Below, piece after piece: positions 1 through 7,154 of a stretch of DNA of 14,154 nucleotides. The notes below the pieces were generated by a model. That model made no database searches and was not told where the DNA came from. It was given only the letters and a program-made list of their open reading frames with translations. Position 1 is the stretch's first letter. Every line of letters starts with the position of its first letter. This DNA is from Anaerolineae bacterium (GTDB taxonomy: Bacteria; Chloroflexota; Anaerolineae; Promineifilales; Promineifilaceae). A program made the position numbers and the translations under genes. The stretch is from positions 1 to 14,154 of the forward strand of contig JANQGC010000161.1 in the NCBI GenBank assembly GCA_028277515.1, written 5' to 3'.

Positions 1-2370
1 CGTTGTTTTACCGGAAACCACCTGCACATCGACCGCCCGGTCGATCGCGATAACATCATCATAATATTCGGACGCGAAACTGCTGTGATAGTCGTGGAAA
101 TAGATGAGATAGGTGCCTGGGGTTAACCCTGCAATTAGATAAGATCCGACAGCATCAGATACTCCGACACCGGAATTTTGCCAGCGATTAAGAATGCGAT
201 CAAATTGTTTTGCTTCAATTAATATACCCTCAATGGGAGTGCCATCACTTTGCCGGGTGACAACGCCACTGACTTTTCCGGCCAGCTCCAATTCGGCATT
301 GATGCTACCTGTCAAGCTGCCACTTTCAACCATGATGTCTTGTGCACCAAACAAATCGGTTGAGTTGTCATAATATTCTGGTGCATACACATTTGAATCA
401 TCTTGAAATTTTAATCGGTAGCTTCCTGGGTCAAGATTGTAAATCAAGTAAGTGCCATTTGCGGCAGTACTGGCCGATCCGGTATTAATCCATTGTTGGG
501 TTTGGCTGTCAAAAGTGTAGGCATCAACCCAAATATTTTTTAATGGGAAAGCATCAGCGGCCGAGGTCACGACGCCGGAAATACCTGTTATTGAATAAGA
601 TACAGGTATTGTTACCGGACTGTTGGTGATTGGTGGGTCGGTAGTAATGATGATGTTACTGGTTGGAGGTACCCACTTGGATGGTTCCCCCGAAATGCCC
701 TCCGGATCCAATGCAACTTCAAGGGTGGCGAAGGGATAAATACCCTCGCGCACAACTTCCAACCAGGAAACCTGTGGCTGCACTTCAAAGCTCCAATTTT
801 CCGGTGCACCGATATAGAGTGTTTTACTGAAAGGTTCGGTGAAATTCAGGCTCTGCGGAGTGTAATGAATAGTTTTGGGATGGCATTCCAACGTTTCCAG
901 GATAGGTACATCGCCAACCGGCAAACTGTTTAGCTCCTGCTCTACGGCCGCATCGGCATAAATGCCATGCGCTTCGTAGAAGGGGATTAAGTTCTCTCCA
1001 ACTTCCAAAGAGATGAAACGAATCATGGCGCTGTCCTTTTCTTCTGCCGTCATCCCGCTGAGATCTAACGTGCCATTTTGAACACCAGCATAAATCGCCT
1101 GAAAAGGCTGCCACCCATATTTTGCCTGTAAGCTGACCAACATGACTTCGACAATCCCATAACAAGGCTCATCATAAGGGACCATTGCTTTGCAACTCAA
1201 ATAGTCATTGAGATAATGGTCTCTGTGTTCCTGCTGGGCCTGGGCACAATAGCCAAGGTCAAGTGTGACTTGCGACCTTAAAAACCCACTATGCGGTTCA
1301 CTGGATATCCACCATGGCAGGGTAGGTTCCATCCAACCATCCTGGTAGAAAAGCAGCCACCAGCCATTACCAAATTCGTGGAAGGTTATGCCAATCAGAG
1401 GATTAAAGGCATTTGATGATGGGATATAAACGAAAGGTACATAGTTTGCGCGAATACTGGAGGGACCCCCAGCTAATGATAAGCCCCCGGCCCAACAAAG
1501 AGGACCTGGTGTAAAGGAATAATCGTAATAATCTTGGTCTTTTATCGTGTTGACATCTTGTCCGGTGTAATTGTTGAACAAGCTATAGGCATTTTCCAAC
1601 ATGCTGAACAACGCTTCACGGTAAGGTTTGTATGCCGTAGGAATATCCACTTCAAAATGAGGCGTCCAGATTGTTTCGTAAGTGAAAGGTGGATCAGCCA
1701 TACGATAAATGACCCATATATCAATACGTATCCCGGCTGGTGGCGTAAAGCGTACCGTGTGCGAATCCAGCAGCGTTGCATAACTCTCACTACTGGTACG
1801 ATCAATTTCGGCATCTTCAGGAAGATTGACGGTGATTGTCGCCGGACCAACGATCGGCTTTGATAACAAATCCCAAACGAGATTTACTCCATGATAATGC
1901 CAGTTATCATCATGAAGAAATGCACCATCCAGGCGATCGTAGGATAAAACCAATGTTGTGGTGTCATGGGGAATATCTATAGTGACGATTGTTTCCGGGT
2001 AATTTGGATTTCTTTCGGCTGTGAATGAAAGAGGCGTGCCATCGGCCGTTAAGCTTATATTTTCAACCTCTGTTGGCAGGAGTAAAATCTGGTTTCCACT
2101 TGATGGGTCCTCGTAGCGGTCTTCAATGCGGACCGTCCCACTCCTGCCGTCATGGGTCAGGTTCAGTTCACGGTCCCTGGAAGCAATGGTTGGCATATAA
2201 CGATTGTCTTGACTTTCTTCTAAATTCACGGGTTCATTAATACTTGGGTCTGGCTGCAAGGTGCTGCCTGAGATGGGGTTAAAGATGGCGACCAATAAGG
2301 ATGCGCAAAGCAATATCCCGGCAGCAGCGAACCATCGGCGATGCCGGCTGTCATGTTGGTTACTATTCAT
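1..2370 (-). CDS. Secreted M60-like metallopeptidase-related multidomain protein (3' end off window)
   Basis: One uninterrupted frame of 790 codons from an ATG at 2370, preceded by a GGGGAG ribosome site about 8 bases upstream, running off the left edge without a stop. Residues 13-30 are a hydrophobic stretch after basic residues, read as a signal peptide or membrane anchor, so the product is exported. After a beta-rich N-terminal part comes FHEFGNGWW with His331-Glu332, placed like the HExxH zinc motif of M60/enhancin-like peptidases, and LQAKYGWQPF at 414-423, which resembles a conserved stretch downstream of the M60 active site. Residues about 487-595 look like a BACON-type beta domain (SWLEV). 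From 597 and 700 start two repeats of about 100 residues (xSGVVT...GTYLI...LxPGxYxxxFxD...YYD), matching carboxypeptidase-regulatory-like domains. The second zinc His is Asn335, so activity is uncertain. The family call is moderate; export and the repeats are clear. Confidence 0.75.
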   Translation of the reverse strand, partial: MNSNQHDSRHRRWFAAAGILLCASLLVAIFNPISGSTLQPDPSINEPVNLEESQDNRYMPTIASRDRELNLTHDGRSGTVRIEDRYEDPSSGNQILLLPTEVENISLTADGTPLSFTAERNPNYPETIVTIDIPHDTTTLVLSYDRLDGAFLHDDNWHYHGVNLVWDLLSKPIVGPATITVNLPEDAEIDRTSSESYATLLDSHTVRFTPPAGIRIDIWVIYRMADPPFTYETIWTPHFEVDIPTAYKPYREALFSMLENAYSLFNNYTGQDVNTIKDQDYYDYSFTPGPLCWAGGLSLAGGPSSIRANYVPFVYIPSSNAFNPLIGITFHEFGNGWWLLFYQDGWMEPTLPWWISSEPHSGFLRSQVTLDLGYCAQAQQEHRDHYLNDYLSCKAMVPYDEPCYGIVEVMLVSLQAKYGWQPFQAIYAGVQNGTLDLSGMTAEEKDSAMIRFISLEVGENLIPFYEAHGIYADAAVEQELNSLPVGDVPILETLECHPKTIHYTPQSLNFTEPFSKTLYIGAPENWSFEVQPQVSWLEVVREGIYPFATLEVALDPEGISGEPSKWVPPTSNIIITTDPPITNSPVTIPVSYSITGISGVVTSAADAFPLKNIWVDAYTFDSQTQQWINTGSASTAANGTYLIYNLDPGSYRLKFQDDSNVYAPEYYDNSTDLFGAQDIMVESGSLTGSINAELELAGKVSGVVTRQSDGTPIEGILIEAKQFDRILNRWQNSGVGVSDAVGSYLIAGLTPGTYLIYFHDYHSSFASEYYDDVIAIDRAVDVQVVSGKTT

Positions 2371-2600
2371 TTTTTTGTACTCCCCGGACGCTTGGTTATC
2401 GGGTGGCTCCCTAAAGCTCTTATGGATTCTGCAGAAGGCTCACGCAAACGCCCCTAAAACATCCCAAATAGGGACCTATATTTTTCATTTTAGCATAATT
2501 AAATGAGAATTTCTAGATATTAGAAGGGAGAAAAGCGGTCATTGTTCGATTTGTCATGCCTGGTTGCTATTGCCGCATTGTTCCGGGATGAGGACCTGCG

Positions 2601-2625
2601 CCGTGCTTTCTTACAACAAGCACGG
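2601..2625 (-). terminator. Hairpin just past the sigma factor stop
   Basis: CCGTGCTT (2601-2608) and AAGCACGG (2618-2625) form a perfect 8-bp stem with a 9-base loop, 13 bases beyond the sigma-factor stop on the minus strand. No T-run follows, so it is only a candidate transcript-end hairpin, not a clear intrinsic terminator. The rest of 2371-2637 is AT-rich upstream sequence of the secreted-protein gene, in which I see no convincing promoter. Confidence 0.3.
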
Positions 2626-2637
2626 GTGGGTTTGTCG

Positions 2638-3900
2638 TTACGCGCTTTCCATTTCTTTCAACCGGCCGCGCAGGTAATCTTTCTCCACGTTGTTCTGGGC
2701 CAGCTCCAGGGCCACAGCGTAAGATTCGGCCGCTTCTTCATGCCAGCCGGCACGTCTGAGAAGGTCGGCGCGGGCGGCATGGACCAGGTAATAGTCGGCC
2801 AGTTGGCCGCTATTCTCCAACTCATCAAGCATTGCCAGCCCGCGTACAGGCCCTTCAGCCATAGCCACGGCCACGGCCTGGTTGAGAGCAACGACGGGCG
2901 AAGGCTGGTGGCGAGCCAGGGCGTTATACAGCAAGGCGATCTGCGGCCAGTCGGTTTCGGCCGGGGTGGCAGCCTGGGCGTGCAGTGCGGCAATGGCTGC
3001 TTGAATCTGGTAGGGGCCGGGTCGGCGCATGGTGAGGGCCAGATCCAGGATTTGCACCCCTTCACTGATTTGCGCCTGGTCCCACAACACCCGGTCTTGT
3101 TCCTCTAATAGGATGAGACGGCCGTCGGCCGATGTTCGGGCAGCCCGGCGCGCATCGTGCAAGAGCATCAGCGCCAGCAGTCCCAACGCTTCCGGTTCTT
3201 CTTCTAATTCCGGGTCTGTCCCCAGCAGTTCGTTCAGCGTTTGGGTCAGGCGGATCGCTTCCTGGCATAAATCCTGGCGAATTAAGGCATCGCCAGTCGT
3301 GGCGCTGTAGCCTTCATTGAAGATCAGGTAAAGTACAGCCAGCACTGCTTCCATACGTTCAGGCAGCAGCCGGGCCGGGGGCACGCGGTAGGGGATGCCC
3401 GCTTTTTTGATTTTGCGTTTGGCGCGCACCAGGCGCTGAGCCATGGTGGGCACAGGAACGAGGAAAGCTTTGGCGATTTCGGCCGTTTCCAGCCCGCCCA
3501 ATGTGCGCAGCGTCAGCGCCACCTGCGCCTCCAGGACCAGGGCCGGGTGACAGCAGGTGAAGATCAGCTTCAGCCGTTCATCCGGTATTTCTTCCATATT
3601 ACCCTCTGCCGGATCCCCACCCCTCTGTTTGAACTCACCCTCCAATATGGCCAACTTTTCGTCACAGGTTTTCTGCCGGCGCAGGCGGTCAATCGCTTTG
3701 CGCCGGGCTACCGTGGTTATCCAGGCTCCCGGATTGCGCGGAACGTCTTCATCCGGCCAACGGTCCAGGGCGACGATCAGCGCATCCTGCAGGGCGTCCT
3801 CGGCCAGATCAAAGTCGCCCAGGCTGCTGATCAAAGCAGCCAGAACGCGGCCGGATTCCTGGCGAAAAACTTGGGCGACGGTTTCGTTAAATTTCTGCAA
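2638..3900 (-). CDS. ECF42-type RNA polymerase sigma factor with DUF6596/TPR-like C-terminal extension
   Basis: A 420-residue sigma factor, about twice the length of a minimal ECF sigma. Region 2 is at about 10-75 (GDFDLAEDALQDA, then PGAWITTVARRKAIDRLRR). Region 4 is at about 105-162 (LIFTCCHPAL, then TMAQRLVRAKRKI). The extension holds the DUF6596 signature (LYLIFNEGYSA at 190-200, LMLLHDARRAAR) and helical TPR-like repeats at about 320-405. This is the ECF42 layout, whose members sit beside DGPF proteins instead of a classical anti-sigma factor; the two genes upstream here are exactly that. It should direct RNA polymerase to its own operon and perhaps other targets; the extension is thought to be needed for activity. 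The start is TTG at 3900 with no strong ribosome site. A 16-bp hairpin lies 32 bases upstream, in the 73-base gap from the DGPF stop. Confidence 0.93.
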   Translation of the reverse strand: MQKFNETVAQVFRQESGRVLAALISSLGDFDLAEDALQDALIVALDRWPDEDVPRNPGAWITTVARRKAIDRLRRQKTCDEKLAILEGEFKQRGGDPAEGNMEEIPDERLKLIFTCCHPALVLEAQVALTLRTLGGLETAEIAKAFLVPVPTMAQRLVRAKRKIKKAGIPYRVPPARLLPERMEAVLAVLYLIFNEGYSATTGDALIRQDLCQEAIRLTQTLNELLGTDPELEEEPEALGLLALMLLHDARRAARTSADGRLILLEEQDRVLWDQAQISEGVQILDLALTMRRPGPYQIQAAIAALHAQAATPAETDWPQIALLYNALARHQPSPVVALNQAVAVAMAEGPVRGLAMLDELENSGQLADYYLVHAARADLLRRAGWHEEAAESYAVALELAQNNVEKDYLRGRLKEMESA

Positions 3901-3931
3901 TGAACTAGATCCGATATTTGTTAATGTAGAA

Positions 3932-3971
3932 CAAATAGCCTAAATTGCTCAGAAACAATTTAGGCTATTTG
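3932..3971. repeat. Perfect 16-bp inverted repeat in the sigma operon gap
   Basis: CAAATAGCCTAAATTG (3932-3947) and CAATTTAGGCTATTTG (3956-3971) are perfect reverse complements separated by CTCAGAAA. It starts 2 bases past the stop of the second DGPF gene and ends 32 bases before the sigma-factor TTG. No T-run follows. It could be an mRNA-processing or attenuation hairpin that lowers sigma output relative to the DGPF proteins, or a copied palindromic element. Its right arm resembles the hairpin at 4376-4392 (15 of 17 bases in the shared block). Confidence 0.85.
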
Positions 3972-3973
3972 CG

Positions 3974-4327
3974 CTACTGTTCAAATTCCATAATCGGCCG
4001 AACTTCAATGGCCCCGGTTTCAATGGGTAGCTTTTTGGCTATCTCCAGCGCTTCTTCCTCGCTTTCACAGGTCAAAATATAAAACCCACCAAGCTGTTCC
4101 TTTGTCTCGGCGTAGGGTCCGTCGGTCACAAGGTTCGCTTTGCCGTCGTTGAAGCGCAAGGTTTTACCGCTCGGTGTTGGTTGCAATGCCTCCCCTTCGG
4201 GGTTCATGCCCTGTTGTTTGGCTTCTGCGGTAAAGGCATTGTGGGCGACCATGGTCTTTTCCCAATCTTCCGGGGTGGCTTCTTCGTAATATTTTTCGTT
4301 TTCATAAAGTAATAAGATGTATCGCAT
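3974..4327 (-). CDS. DGPF/YCII-related protein (second copy)
   Basis: A 117-residue soluble protein of the YCII-related family. It begins MRYILLLYENE and carries the signature DGPYAETKEQLGGFY at 69-83, with Tyr in place of Phe in DGPF, and ends in IEVRPIMEFEQ. The start is ATG at 4327, because AAGGAG lies 7 bases upstream; the in-frame codons reaching to 4354 lack such a site and would add nine unconserved residues. It lies 73 bases downstream of its paralogue and 73 bases upstream of the ECF42 sigma gene. DGPF proteins are the genetic partners of ECF41/ECF42 sigma factors; their biochemical role is not settled. It is similar but not near-identical to the neighbour, so the duplication is old. 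Confidence 0.9.
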   Translation of the reverse strand: MRYILLLYENEKYYEEATPEDWEKTMVAHNAFTAEAKQQGMNPEGEALQPTPSGKTLRFNDGKANLVTDGPYAETKEQLGGFYILTCESEEEALEIAKKLPIETGAIEVRPIMEFEQ

Positions 4328-4348
4328 GAGGTTTCTCCTTAGTATGTC

Positions 4349-4392
4349 GCACAATTTGTCAAATTGTGTGCCGGTAATTTAGGCAAATTGCG
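4349..4392. repeat. Two adjacent hairpins between the DGPF genes
   Basis: The first hairpin is CACAATTT (4350-4357), loop GTC, AAATTGTG (4361-4368). The second is AATTT (4376-4380), loop AGGC, AAATT (4385-4389), extendable by G-U and G-C pairs. The second, reverse complemented, resembles the first, so the pair can also fold as one longer, imperfect hairpin. It fills most of the 73-base gap between the DGPF genes, upstream of the ribosome site of the second. Same arrangement as at 4885 and 12228. Confidence 0.6.
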
Positions 4393-4400
4393 TTATAGGA

Positions 4401-4751
4401 TTATTCAAATTCAATCAGCGGCCGAACTTCAATCGAACCATGCATCGCGCCGGGGATCTGCGCGGCCCATTCCAATGCTTCATCCAGGTTGGGGCAGTCG
4501 AGCAAATAATAACCACCAAGCTGCTCTTTTGTTTCCGCGAAAGGGCCATCGGAGACCAGGGTCTTGCCGTCCCGCACCTGTACCGTTGTTGCCGTATTGG
4601 TGGGCTGCAAAGCTTCGCCTCCAACCATCACACCGGCCTCACGGATATCGTTAGTGAAGGCAAAATATTTGTCCATGTTGGCCTGCTGCTCTTCGGGCGT
4701 GGCCTTCATACCTTCCTGTTCCTGCGTGTAAATTAATAATAAATAGCGCAT
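4401..4751 (-). CDS. DGPF/YCII-related protein (first gene of sigma operon)
   Basis: A 116-residue YCII-related protein beginning MRYLLLIYTQEQEG, with the canonical signature DGPFAETKEQLGGYY at 68-82 and a C-terminal IEVRPLIEFE. The ATG at 4751 is preceded by AAGGAG with about 8 bases of spacing. It is the first gene of the operon; a sequence matching the ECF42 target-promoter motif lies 53-79 bases upstream (4804-4830). DGPF proteins form a small alpha/beta ferredoxin-like fold and are the conserved companions of ECF42 sigma factors. A regulatory or ligand-sensing role is plausible but unproven. The keyed residues are better conserved here than in the second copy, where the signature reads DGPY. 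Confidence 0.92.
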   Translation of the reverse strand: MRYLLLIYTQEQEGMKATPEEQQANMDKYFAFTNDIREAGVMVGGEALQPTNTATTVQVRDGKTLVSDGPFAETKEQLGGYYLLDCPNLDEALEWAAQIPGAMHGSIEVRPLIEFE

Positions 4752-4803
4752 ATTACTTTCTCCTTATGCTAATTTTAGGGATTTTTCCCTTTTCTACTAA
4801 TAC

Positions 4804-4830
4804 GACGATCAGGATCGGGCCAGATCGACA
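4804..4830 (-). promoter_or_regulatory. Candidate ECF42-dependent promoter of the DGPF-sigma operon
   Basis: On the minus strand TGTCGA (4825-4830) is followed after 17 bases by CGTC (4804-4807). As I recall from published work on ECF42 in Streptomyces venezuelae, the target motif is TGTCGA at -35 and CG(A/T)C at -10; both parts and the spacing fit. It sits about 50 bases before the first DGPF ATG, so the sigma factor probably drives its own operon. The motif was recognised by eye and not scored. Confidence 0.7.
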
Positions 4831-4884
4831 GCTTTTCAATCAAATTTGGAATTGTGTTTCAAATTGGTAAAAAAGGAACATTAA

Positions 4885-4935
4885 TGTATGCCGATTTGGT
4901 AAATCGGCCGGCGCGATTTGCCAAATCGCGCTACA
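4885..4935. repeat. Paired-hairpin element between recQ and the sigma operon
   Basis: The first stem is GCCGATTT (4890-4897), loop GGT, AAATCGGC (4901-4908). The second is GCGCGATTT (4911-4919), loop GCC, AAATCGCGC (4923-4931). The short flanks TGTA (4885-4888) and TACA (4932-4935) can pair as an outer stem, giving a three-way junction. The core of the second (GATTTGCCAAATC) is the reverse complement of the first (GATTTGGTAAATC) except one base. It lies about 90 bases beyond the recQ stop, in a gap (4752-5023) with no gene. Confidence 0.8.
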
Positions 4936-5023
4936 ATTGTGAATTGTCAATAGTCAAAAAGGCGTGAGAACTGCGAGGGAGATGCGCCTCAAGGGCCATC
5001 CGTTTACATGCCATTTATTAGGG

Positions 5024-7099
5024 CTAGATCATCCCCCGTGCACCGAGACGCCAGCGCACGCTGGCGATGGTGAAGGGTACAATTTCGGCCGTGAAGTTCC
5101 CTTCTTTGCGCAGGGCGCGTACAGCTTCTTTGATTGTCGCCCCCGATCCGGTGTAATCATCCAGCAGCAGGAGCGCCTTCTTGGGTTGGGGCGCGCCAGG
5201 GCGGATCAGCGGGCCGGTCAGACCCATCTTGCCCTGAACATTATAGCGGCGCTGGTCGTTGTTGAGCAGCTCCCCCTGGCGCGCCCCCGGCAATTCCCGC
5301 CAGGAGAGTAAGTTGGGGAAAGCGCGGATGTTTAAGAATTCGGCCAGTTTTTCGGACGTCGCCTCTCGCTGCTGCCAGGTGCGGGAGGGGATGGGGATCA
5401 AAGCGCCAAACTGGTGTTCTTCTTGCAATTTCATCAGGGAACTATAGAGGCGCTGCAGCAGCTCCTGGGGCAGTTCACCATTTGCTTCGGCTCGCTCACG
5501 CATGAACTTGATAAATAATGGGCCGCGCTGCTCGCCATTGAGCACGGCCAATCCGGGTGAGAGCGGCGGGCGGCGCGAGGCGGAAATAGGTACATCCCGC
5601 TGATCCAGCCACTCCTGGGCGCTGACGGCGGATCGGCCGGTTAAATCGAAATCGTCCGGCCGGCAGCGCGAACAACGGCCGCAGGGAGGTGCTTCCTTAT
5701 CCCCTAAAGCCAGGCGCAAAGACTGCATCAAACAGCCGGCTTCGCCATTCGCATAAGCCAGCAGTGCTTCCAACTCATCGTTGCGCACCTGGTTCTGCCG
5801 TTCGTAGCGGGCCAGGTCGGGTTGGCCTTTTTTCTCTGCCGGCACATAAACTTGGCGGCCGCCGATTTTTTGCTTGCTCACAAAGCCTTGTTCGACCAGT
5901 TCGGCTATGATCACGGTTACTCGCGTGGGGTGCAAGCCGCTGTGCCGTTTGATCAGGTTCAGATTTGGCCACATGCCGCCCGTATCGGGTTGGATCAAGC
6001 TTAAGATGTGCATGAAATCGGCGCGGGTGGGTTGGGCGGAGCGAATGAAATGATCCTGAATGCGCCGGTCACGGCCGTCAAAAAGCAGAATCCCTTCCGC
6101 GGGCAGGCCATCACGCCCGGCACGGCCGACTTCCTGGTAATATGCGGTGATCGATCCCGGCAGATCGACATGGACAATATAGCGAATGTCAGCTTTGTCG
6201 ATGCCCATGCCCAGGGCATTGGTCGCAGCAATCGCCTGGTGTGCGCCGGACATAAAATCATGCTGCAAGCCGCGCTTGACATCAGGCGGCATCCCGGCGT
6301 GATAGGCGGCGACATGCAGTCCCTGGTCTTGTAGATAAGCGGCCACGATTTCTGTATGGTCGCGTGTGGCGCAGTACAAAATGCCGTTGCCATCCATCTG
6401 CCGCAGCAGGTTGGCCAGCCGGGCTAACTTTTCGGCCAGGCCATTGACCGGCAGCACCGATAGGCAGATGTTGGGCCGGTCCATTGATAGGCGCAGCGTG
6501 GTTACCGGCGGTCCATCCTCGCTGCTCAACTGGGCGGCGATATCTTTTTCCGTGCGCCGGTTGGCCGTCGCTGTCAGACCCAGGACATGCAGGTCGGGGT
6601 TTTTGCCGGCGAAATCATTGACCGCGCGCACGATTTGGCGGTACGCGGGCCGGAAATCATGGCCCCAGGTGGAGATGCAGTGCGCTTCGTCGATGACAAT
6701 GAGAGAGACATCCAGGCCGGACAGAAAATCATAAATGTCCAGGTTGTCCAGCTTCTCCGGGGCGATGAACAAAATGCGCGCCTTACCCTGGCGGGCAATG
6801 TGCATGGCGGTCTCATTTTCCTCCGGAATCTGGTCGGAGTTGATGCTGGCGGCAGGGATCTGGAACCTATGGTTGAGCTGTCCGATCTGGTCGCGCATCA
6901 GGGCCAGCAGGGGCGAGATGACCAGGGTCATGCCTTCCAGGAGCAGGGCCGGGAGCTGGTAAACCAGCGATTTGCCGTGTCCGGTGGGCTGGATGCACAG
7001 CAGGCGCTTGTTTTCCAACAAGGTGGTGATCGCCTCTTCCTGGCCCGGTCGAAACTCATCAAAGCCAAAGCGTTGGGTAAGGAGGTTGTGAATGGACAT
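5024..7099 (-). CDS. recQ: RecQ-family DNA helicase with C-terminal phosphoribosyltransferase-like domain
   Basis: A 691-residue ATP-dependent 3'-5' DNA helicase for repair and recombination. It shows the FRPGQ motif (16-20), Walker A PTGHGKS (38-44, His where Gly is usual), DEAH box (137-140), TAT (176-178) and motif VI QEVGRAGRDG (322-331). A RecQ-type zinc site is formed by C456, C473, C476 and C479, preceded by a winged-helix-like part at about 360-420. Instead of an HRDC domain, residues 560-691 look like a ComF-type phosphoribosyltransferase: IPIPSRTW (568-575) and the PRPP-binding-like loop LLLLDDYTGSGATIK (643-657). The start is placed at ATG 7099, whose next residues (SIHNLLTQRFGF) fit the family. 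The frame is open upstream to a GTG at 7153 through a palindromic repeat, which would add 18 residues. Neither start has a good ribosome site. A mobile unit lies immediately upstream. Confidence 0.93.
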   Translation of the reverse strand: MSIHNLLTQRFGFDEFRPGQEEAITTLLENKRLLCIQPTGHGKSLVYQLPALLLEGMTLVISPLLALMRDQIGQLNHRFQIPAASINSDQIPEENETAMHIARQGKARILFIAPEKLDNLDIYDFLSGLDVSLIVIDEAHCISTWGHDFRPAYRQIVRAVNDFAGKNPDLHVLGLTATANRRTEKDIAAQLSSEDGPPVTTLRLSMDRPNICLSVLPVNGLAEKLARLANLLRQMDGNGILYCATRDHTEIVAAYLQDQGLHVAAYHAGMPPDVKRGLQHDFMSGAHQAIAATNALGMGIDKADIRYIVHVDLPGSITAYYQEVGRAGRDGLPAEGILLFDGRDRRIQDHFIRSAQPTRADFMHILSLIQPDTGGMWPNLNLIKRHSGLHPTRVTVIIAELVEQGFVSKQKIGGRQVYVPAEKKGQPDLARYERQNQVRNDELEALLAYANGEAGCLMQSLRLALGDKEAPPCGRCSRCRPDDFDLTGRSAVSAQEWLDQRDVPISASRRPPLSPGLAVLNGEQRGPLFIKFMRERAEANGELPQELLQRLYSSLMKLQEEHQFGALIPIPSRTWQQREATSEKLAEFLNIRAFPNLLSWRELPGARQGELLNNDQRRYNVQGKMGLTGPLIRPGAPQPKKALLLLDDYTGSGATIKEAVRALRKEGNFTAEIVPFTIASVRWRLGARGMI

Positions 7100-7105
7100 A
7101 ATGGT
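7099..7105. repeat. 7-bp direct repeat TAATGGT, left copy
   Basis: TAATGGT lies exactly at the left border of the palindrome/transposase unit; the right copy is at 7785-7791. It could be a target-site duplication or a coincidence; single-strand Y1 transposition is not known to make duplications. Confidence 0.6.
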
Positions 7106-7154
7106 AGTGACAGTCACTTTCAAAGTGACAGTCACTTTCAAAGTGACTGTCACT
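7106..7154. repeat. Left palindrome array, three units
   Basis: Two identical 18-base units (7106-7123 and 7124-7141), each AGTGACAGTCACT plus TTCAA, are followed by a third palindrome AGTGACTGTCACT (7142-7154), which is the reverse complement of the first two. Each unit is a 6-bp stem with a single-base loop. The array covers the transposase stop codon and the region just upstream of recQ. Confidence 0.95.

Noticed and set aside
2542..3108. A 188-codon plus-strand reading frame
   Set aside because: It is mostly antisense to the sigma-factor extension, whose DUF6596 motifs are clear.
4328..4354. An earlier start for the second DGPF gene
   Set aside because: The ribosome site AAGGAG lies inside this stretch and the added residues are not conserved.
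4965..4995. Intrinsic terminator after recQ (GGCG/CGCC then T-run on the minus strand)
   Set aside because: The stem is only 4 bp with a loop of about 20 bases.
7100..7153. Upstream GTG (7153) as the true recQ start
   Set aside because: The extra 18 residues are translated palindrome repeats without family conservation. Kept as a possibility but not as the main call.
7106..7154. CRISPR-like direct repeats
   Set aside because: The 18-base units abut without variable spacers and are simple palindromes; they fit REP/BIME elements.
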